Part shown: positions 6,954-10,989 of the stretch, one piece after another
Layout: every line of letters begins with the position of its first letter
Position numbering within the stretch: position 1 is the first letter of the stretch
Assembly (NCBI GenBank): GCA_003446975.1
Contig: DMAP01000429.1
Location: 12,234 to 23,222, forward strand
Reading direction: 5' to 3'
Source of the DNA: Clostridiales bacterium
Lineage (GTDB): Bacteria > Bacillota > Clostridia > Tissierellales > Dethiosulfatibacteraceae
Length of the DNA stretch: 10,989 bases
Made by a program: the position numbers and the translations under genes
The notes under the pieces: generated by a model
Database searches by the model: none
Seen by the model: only the letters and a program-made list of their open reading frames with translations
Told to the model about the DNA's origin: nothing

Positions 6954-7901
6954 ATGAGAGTTGCATGTATCGGATCAGGTTTAATTGGGAGTGGATGGGC
7001 AACGTACTTCACATTAAAGGGATTGGAAACTACCTTATATGACATTGATGATGACAAATTGGATGAAGCGGTTGATAGAATTAAGTCTAATCTAAAATTT
7101 ATGTATTGTGAAAATGTTATTGACGAGAGAGAGTTCAATAGATGTTTAGAACGAATTACAACAACAACATCCATGGAGAAGGCTGTCAAGGACGCAAATT
7201 TAATCCAAGAAAACGGTCCTGAAAACTATGACATAAAAAGAAGCATCATAAAAAATATAGAAAAGTACGGAAAAACAGATGCTATCATAGCATCCAGCAC
7301 ATCAGGTTTGTTAGTGACTGAAATCGCAAAAGATGCCGATTATCCAGAGAGAATCATCGGTGCTCATCCATACAATCCTGTTCAACTGATTCCTCTAGTA
7401 GAAATAACAAAAGGCGATAAGACTGGTGATAAATACATTGAGAATGCTGTTAAATTTTATAAATCGATAGATAAAGAACCAATCGTGTTAAATAAAGAAG
7501 CTTTGGGTTTTATCTCAAATAGACTGGCACTGGCTTTATACAGGGAAGCGGTGGAAATAGTTGAAAGAGGTATTTGCAGCATAGAGGAGATTGATAAGGC
7601 TTGTTGCTTTGGTCCTGGTTTAAGATATGCGCTCATGTGACCCAATCTAATTTACCAATTGGGTGGTGGTGCACATGGTATTAGAGGTGTTCTGACTCAT
7701 ATTGGTCCATCTGTGGAAAAATGGTGGGAAGATATGGCTGATTGGAAAAAATGGCCGGAAGGTTACGGGGAAAGAGTGCAGAAAGGTGTCAATGAAGAAA
7801 TGAAGAATCGAAGAAAGTCCCATGGCAATACTAATGAAGAAATTGCCATGTTTAGAGATAAAGGACTAATAATGTTATTAAAGTATCATGACAAAATGTA
7901 G
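6954..7901 (+). pseudogene. 3-hydroxyacyl-CoA dehydrogenase / L-carnitine dehydrogenase family, interrupted by one in-frame TGA at codon 229
   Basis: NAD-dependent oxidation of a 3-hydroxy acid or its CoA ester to the 3-oxo compound. Read through its internal stop, the frame gives 315 codons, the usual length for this short dehydrogenase family. The Rossmann motif is IGSGLIGSGWA (G7-x-G9-x-x-G12); SSTSG lies at 114-118; GAHPYNPVQLIPLVEI carries the probable catalytic H138 and E150. At 7638-7640 a TGA follows GPGLRYALM, and the same frame continues at once with PNLIYQLGGGAHGI and a typical C-terminal domain to TAG 7899-7901. There is no frameshift and no other lesion. Glycine (GGA) would be expected at the TGA, one base away. 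As written, only 228 residues would be made, without the C-terminal domain. It is the first gene after a sigma-54 promoter, with AAGGAGG 9 nt upstream of the start. Its neighbours (BKACE, CoA-transferase) suggest a free 3-hydroxy acid as substrate. Mutation, sequencing error and recoding are all possible. Confidence 0.85.
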
Positions 7902-7916
7902 AAAGGAGGTGAAAAA

Positions 7917-9236
7917 ATGTATAAAAATGAGTATATTAGCAAAATGATCAAACCCGAGGACGCTGTGTTGTTGGTCAAATCTAATCAGCACGTGGTGTTA
8001 GGGGGTGGACCGATTGAACCGATAACATTTATTGAAAAAATGACATTACTCAAAGATAAGGTCCAAAACGTGAAAGTTACCAACGTTCTATCGCTGAAGC
8101 CCCACGAAATCATGACAAGACCTGATTATAAAGGAGTTTTTGAATTTGAGGCTTGTTTTTACAGCCCTGTTCAAAGAGCTACAAATAAGCTAGGTTTTGG
8201 CTCTCATGTTCCAACACATCTCAGGAATTCAGGGCCTAGCTTTATTAAGAGATATACAGGTCCTGACGTATATGTCTGCACTGTCAGTCCAATGGATAAA
8301 AATGGATTTTTCAGCACAGGCCCAGGTGTTATCTATGATTATGAAATGATCCATAATGCCAAAACTGTTATCTTTGAAGTTAGTTCACAACATCCAAGAA
8401 CCTTTGGTGACACTGTATTTCATATTTCTCAAGTGGATTATCTATATGAAGTGGATAGAGCAGTTCCAACAATAGCAGATGCACCTATCACAGATGTTGA
8501 TCGAATGATTGGTCAATACGTATCGGAACTGGTTGATGACGGATCCACCATACAATTAGGAATAGGCGCTATACCAAATGCGGCCGCAAAAGAGCTTGTC
8601 ACAAAAAAAGATTTGGGAATTCATACGGAAATGCTTAATGATGCCATGGTTGATTTGTATTACGCAGGCGTTATAACAGGAAAGAAGAAAACTTTATTCC
8701 CCAATAAGATTGTAACCAGCTTTTCATTAGGAACGAAAAAAGTATATGATTTTATCGACGACAACCCTTTGGTGTATCACTTCAGATCCAGCTATACTAA
8801 TGATCCTTTTATTGTAAGCCAAAACGCCAATATGGTATCTGTCAATACAACCTTGATGGTTGATTTTACAGGACAATGTGCTTCAGAGGCTATAAGGAAT
8901 GTACAAATAAGTGGTACAGGCGGTCAGGTGGAAACAGCCATAGGTGCTCAAATGGCTAAAGGTGGAAAATCAATAATCACCTTGCATTCGACAGCCGATA
9001 TCAAAAAACCAGGTAGCGATGAAACCATAAGAGTATCAAAAATAGTACCGTTCTTTGATAAAGGTACTATCATAACTCTAGCCAGGACAGATGTGGAGTA
9101 TGTGGTAACAGAGTATGGAATAGCTTGCCTGAAGGCCTCTTCGATTAAAGACAGAACAAAAATGTTGATTAATATCGCTCATCCAGACTTTAGAGTGGAA
9201 TTGACAGAAGAAGCAAAGAAAAATGATTTTATCTAA
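7917..9236 (+). CDS. Acetyl-CoA hydrolase/transferase family CoA-transferase (Cat2 / 4-hydroxybutyrate CoA-transferase type)
   Basis: Protein of 439 aa, full length for family I CoA-transferases of the Cat1/Cat2/AbfT group. These move CoA between an acyl-CoA and a free acid such as acetate through a glutamyl-CoA intermediate. The catalytic glutamate is very probably E238 in GIHTEMLND, preceded by the GIGAIPNA loop (215-222). SGTGGQ (about 338-343) is the conserved CoA-binding segment, and the C-terminal EYGIA and AHPDFR motifs are intact. Translation starts behind a perfect AAAGGAGGTGA site only 15 bp after the dehydrogenase stop, in the same operon. Next to a beta-keto acid cleavage enzyme it could recover CoA from the acyl-CoA product or activate acetoacetate for the thiolase (inference). 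The acyl substrate cannot be told from sequence. Confidence 0.92.
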   Translation: MYKNEYISKMIKPEDAVLLVKSNQHVVLGGGPIEPITFIEKMTLLKDKVQNVKVTNVLSLKPHEIMTRPDYKGVFEFEACFYSPVQRATNKLGFGSHVPTHLRNSGPSFIKRYTGPDVYVCTVSPMDKNGFFSTGPGVIYDYEMIHNAKTVIFEVSSQHPRTFGDTVFHISQVDYLYEVDRAVPTIADAPITDVDRMIGQYVSELVDDGSTIQLGIGAIPNAAAKELVTKKDLGIHTEMLNDAMVDLYYAGVITGKKKTLFPNKIVTSFSLGTKKVYDFIDDNPLVYHFRSSYTNDPFIVSQNANMVSVNTTLMVDFTGQCASEAIRNVQISGTGGQVETAIGAQMAKGGKSIITLHSTADIKKPGSDETIRVSKIVPFFDKGTIITLARTDVEYVVTEYGIACLKASSIKDRTKMLINIAHPDFRVELTEEAKKNDFI

Positions 9237-9259
9237 ACAAAAAATTTCAGGAGGAAATT

Positions 9260-10564
9260 ATGTTAGGAGTATTAGGTTTATTAATCGCCATAGCCTTATT
9301 GATTGTTTTAGCATATAGAGGCATTGGCGCAATTCCAGCATCATTGATTTGTTCTATAGTGGTCATATTAACAAATGGAATGCCGCTTTGGGAATCTTTT
9401 TCAAAAGCTTATATGGGCGGGGTCAACGGTTTTATCGGCGGTTACTTTTTAGTGTTTATCAGTTCCGCTCTGTTCGCAAGAGCTATGGCCGATTCCGGCG
9501 CAGCTCAAGCTGTCGGTTACAAGTTTTTGGATTGGTTTGGTCCAAAGAGAGCTGTTTTGGTTCTAATCGTTACAACGGGTGTTTTAACTTATGGTGGTGT
9601 CAGTTTATTTGTCGTCATATTTGCCATATATCCTATCGCTATGGTGCTTTTTAAAGAAGCCGATCTTCCTAAAAGCTTTTTACCGGGAATTCTCGCTTTT
9701 GGAGCAGCCACATTCACCATGTCAGCTTTGCCAGCATCGCCTCAGTTGACAAATGTTATCCCTTCTCAAGTTTTGGGAACATCACTTACCGCTGCTCCAT
9801 TGCTGGGTATATTTGCAGCAGTCTTAATGTTTATAGGAGGATATGCATATTTTGTATGGGCTGAGAAAAAAGTTAGAGCTGAAGGTATAGGTTTTGTACC
9901 TGGGCCTATGGATGATGTCAGCAAGTTTGAAAATGTAGACAAGTCAAAATTGCCAAGTGCGGCTTTGTCGTTCCTCCCCATGATTCTCATATTGTTAGCT
10001 ATCATATTTCTGAGAAAAACATTTGGTTCAATTGAATTGGTAGTATACGCCATGTTTGTTGCAACAGCAATTGTATTCGTTCTTAACTGGAGCAAATTAA
10101 CTGACAAGAAAACTACCATCAATCAAGGATTAAAAGATGGAATTGCCATTGTCAACGTTGCTGTTATCGTTGGATTCGGTGTTGTCGTTCAGAACGCGCC
10201 TGCATTCCAAGAGTTTGTTAAATTTGCTTTAGGGATTCAGTTGCATCCATACTTGTCAGCAGTTATTTCAACAGAAATAGTTGCGGGAATTGTTGGTTCA
10301 TCTAGTGGTTGTTTGACAATTTTCTTGAACGCGTTAGGTGCAGAGTATGTGGCTTTAGGAGCTAATCCTGAGATTTTGCATAAATTGACTGCCATTGCGG
10401 CAGGTGGTTTGGATACATTGCCACATGCCGGTGGAATATTTATTCTATTAGGTGTAGTTGGAATAACTCACAAAGAGGGTTATAAGCATATATTCTGGAC
10501 AACTGTAGCAATACCTATTCTTGTTGCTTTTATCTGTGCATTCATTGCGATAGCAATATATTAA
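9260..10564 (+). CDS. GntP-family permease (gluconate/hydroxy-acid:H+ symporter type)
   Basis: Very hydrophobic integral membrane protein of 434 aa with about a dozen predicted membrane segments, beginning at residues 4-20 with a non-cleaved N-terminal helix. The GntP hallmarks are visible: an N-terminal LLIAIALLIVLAYRGIGAIPASL region, the GGVSLFVVIFAIYPIAMVLF segment, SALPASPQLTNVIPSQVLGTS, and near the end SSSGCLTIFLNALG and AAGGLDTLPHAGGI. Family members import gluconate, other sugar acids, or short hydroxy acids with protons. AGGAGG lies 6 nt before the ATG, 23 bp after the CoA-transferase. In this operon the likely cargo is the anionic substrate of the dehydrogenase/BKACE pathway (inference). 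A GntP-type carrier argues mildly against carnitine, which usually enters by BCCT or ABC systems. Confidence 0.88.
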   Translation: MLGVLGLLIAIALLIVLAYRGIGAIPASLICSIVVILTNGMPLWESFSKAYMGGVNGFIGGYFLVFISSALFARAMADSGAAQAVGYKFLDWFGPKRAVLVLIVTTGVLTYGGVSLFVVIFAIYPIAMVLFKEADLPKSFLPGILAFGAATFTMSALPASPQLTNVIPSQVLGTSLTAAPLLGIFAAVLMFIGGYAYFVWAEKKVRAEGIGFVPGPMDDVSKFENVDKSKLPSAALSFLPMILILLAIIFLRKTFGSIELVVYAMFVATAIVFVLNWSKLTDKKTTINQGLKDGIAIVNVAVIVGFGVVVQNAPAFQEFVKFALGIQLHPYLSAVISTEIVAGIVGSSSGCLTIFLNALGAEYVALGANPEILHKLTAIAAGGLDTLPHAGGIFILLGVVGITHKEGYKHIFWTTVAIPILVAFICAFIAIAIY

Positions 10565-10594
10565 TAAAAATATACAAAAAAGGAGAGATATAAA

Positions 10595-10989
10595 ATGACT
10601 AAGAGAATTTTAAACTGTGCTATTACAGGATCTATTCATGTGCCAAGCATGTCACCTTATTTACCCATCACACAAGATGAAATAGCTCAAAATGCTATAG
10701 ATGCGGCAAATGCAGGGGCATCTGCAGTTCATATCCATGCCAGGAATCCTGAAAACGGAATGCCTTCTCCAGATCTTGGACTATATGAGGAGATTATCGG
10801 AAAAATCAGAGACAAAAATAAAGATGTCATCATTTGCATAACTACAGGCGGTGGTGCTGGAATGTCAGTTGAGCAAAGAGTTGCGGTTGTGCCTAAGTTC
10901 AAGCCTGAATTAGCATCTATGAATGCAGGCTCAATTAATTGGGGGCTTTTTCCTGCTGCCGCTAAGATTAAAGAGTTCAAGTATCCATG
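10595..10989 (+). CDS. Beta-keto acid cleavage enzyme (BKACE, DUF849 / 3-keto-5-aminohexanoate cleavage enzyme family), 3'-truncated by the window
   Basis: The first 131 codons are present. Family members are zinc enzymes with a TIM-barrel fold that react a beta-keto acid with acetyl-CoA, giving acetoacetate and a new acyl-CoA. Family signatures are the N-terminal ITGSIHVPSMSPYLPIT, then the zinc-ligand motif VHIHAR (about residues 46-51), DLGLYEEIIGKIR and CITTGGGAGMS, and ELASMNAGSINWG, all in the expected order. The ribosome binding site AAGGAGAG lies 8 nt before ATG 10595, and the gap from the permease is 30 bp, so it belongs to the same operon. The residues that set substrate preference mostly lie beyond the window, so the substrate cannot be predicted. 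Confidence 0.93.
   Translation, partial: MTKRILNCAITGSIHVPSMSPYLPITQDEIAQNAIDAANAGASAVHIHARNPENGMPSPDLGLYEEIIGKIRDKNKDVIICITTGGGAGMSVEQRVAVVPKFKPELASMNAGSINWGLFPAAAKIKEFKYP

Noticed and set aside
7630..7660. Frameshift in the dehydrogenase gene
   Set aside because: Both parts share one frame (705 bases apart, divisible by three); only a single stop codon separates them.
7659..7901. A separate 80-codon gene starting at TTG 7659
   Set aside because: It is in the same frame as the dehydrogenase, continues its conserved C-terminal domain, and has no ribosome binding site. It is the second part of the interrupted gene.
1..10989. Alternative genetic code with UGA read as Gly (as in SR1/Gracilibacteria)
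   Set aside because: The expected residue at 7638 is Gly, but the hydrolase gene ends properly at TGA 615-617 just before a terminator, the other genes contain no internal TGA, and the gene content and ribosome binding sites look like Firmicutes.

Overview
The window is AT-rich DNA with strong AGGAGG-type ribosome binding sites, short gene spacing and two sigma-54 (-24/-12) promoters. The genes are for fatty-acid-type beta-oxidation and beta-keto acid catabolism. Together this suggests a low-GC Firmicute, probably an anaerobic member of the Clostridia or Tissierellia. The taxonomic placement is inference; no rRNA or other marker gene is present.

Layout. Positions 1-617 hold the 3' part of a cyclase/kynurenine-formamidase-family metal hydrolase on the plus strand. 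It is followed by a perfect 15-bp hairpin (627-668) that probably terminates transcription from both sides. Facing it is a minus-strand operon, read in the order 5087 to 694: a crotonase-fold protein that looks like an isomerase, a FadN-like fusion of 3-hydroxyacyl-CoA dehydrogenase and enoyl-CoA hydratase (784 aa from the start preferred here), and a FadA-like thiolase. This operon starts at an excellent sigma-54 promoter (5156-5141, minus strand). Next, on the plus strand, is a 478-aa PAS / AAA+ / Fis-type HTH activator of sigma-54 RNA polymerase, with its own extended -10 sigma-70 type promoter. Downstream lies a second sigma-54 promoter (6896-6911), preceded by three perfect AATGC-N6-GCATT inverted repeats that are good candidates for the activator's binding sites. 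That promoter reads into a second operon: a 3-hydroxyacyl-CoA/L-carnitine-dehydrogenase-type enzyme interrupted by a single in-frame TGA, a Cat2/4-hydroxybutyrate-type CoA-transferase, a GntP-family permease, and the first 131 codons of a beta-keto acid cleavage enzyme (BKACE), which runs off the window.

How it may work together (inference). The permease imports an anionic hydroxy acid. The dehydrogenase oxidises it to a 3-oxo acid. BKACE condenses this with acetyl-CoA, giving a shortened acyl-CoA plus acetoacetate. The CoA-transferase moves CoA between these acids, and the thiolase of the divergent operon splits acetoacetyl-CoA; FadN and the isomerase would process longer acyl chains. One activator placed between two sigma-54 promoters would switch on both arms together. 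The substrate cannot be named from sequence. The most striking oddities are the lone TGA in an otherwise intact dehydrogenase gene and the array of symmetric operator-like repeats, one pair of which also forms a terminator-like hairpin.
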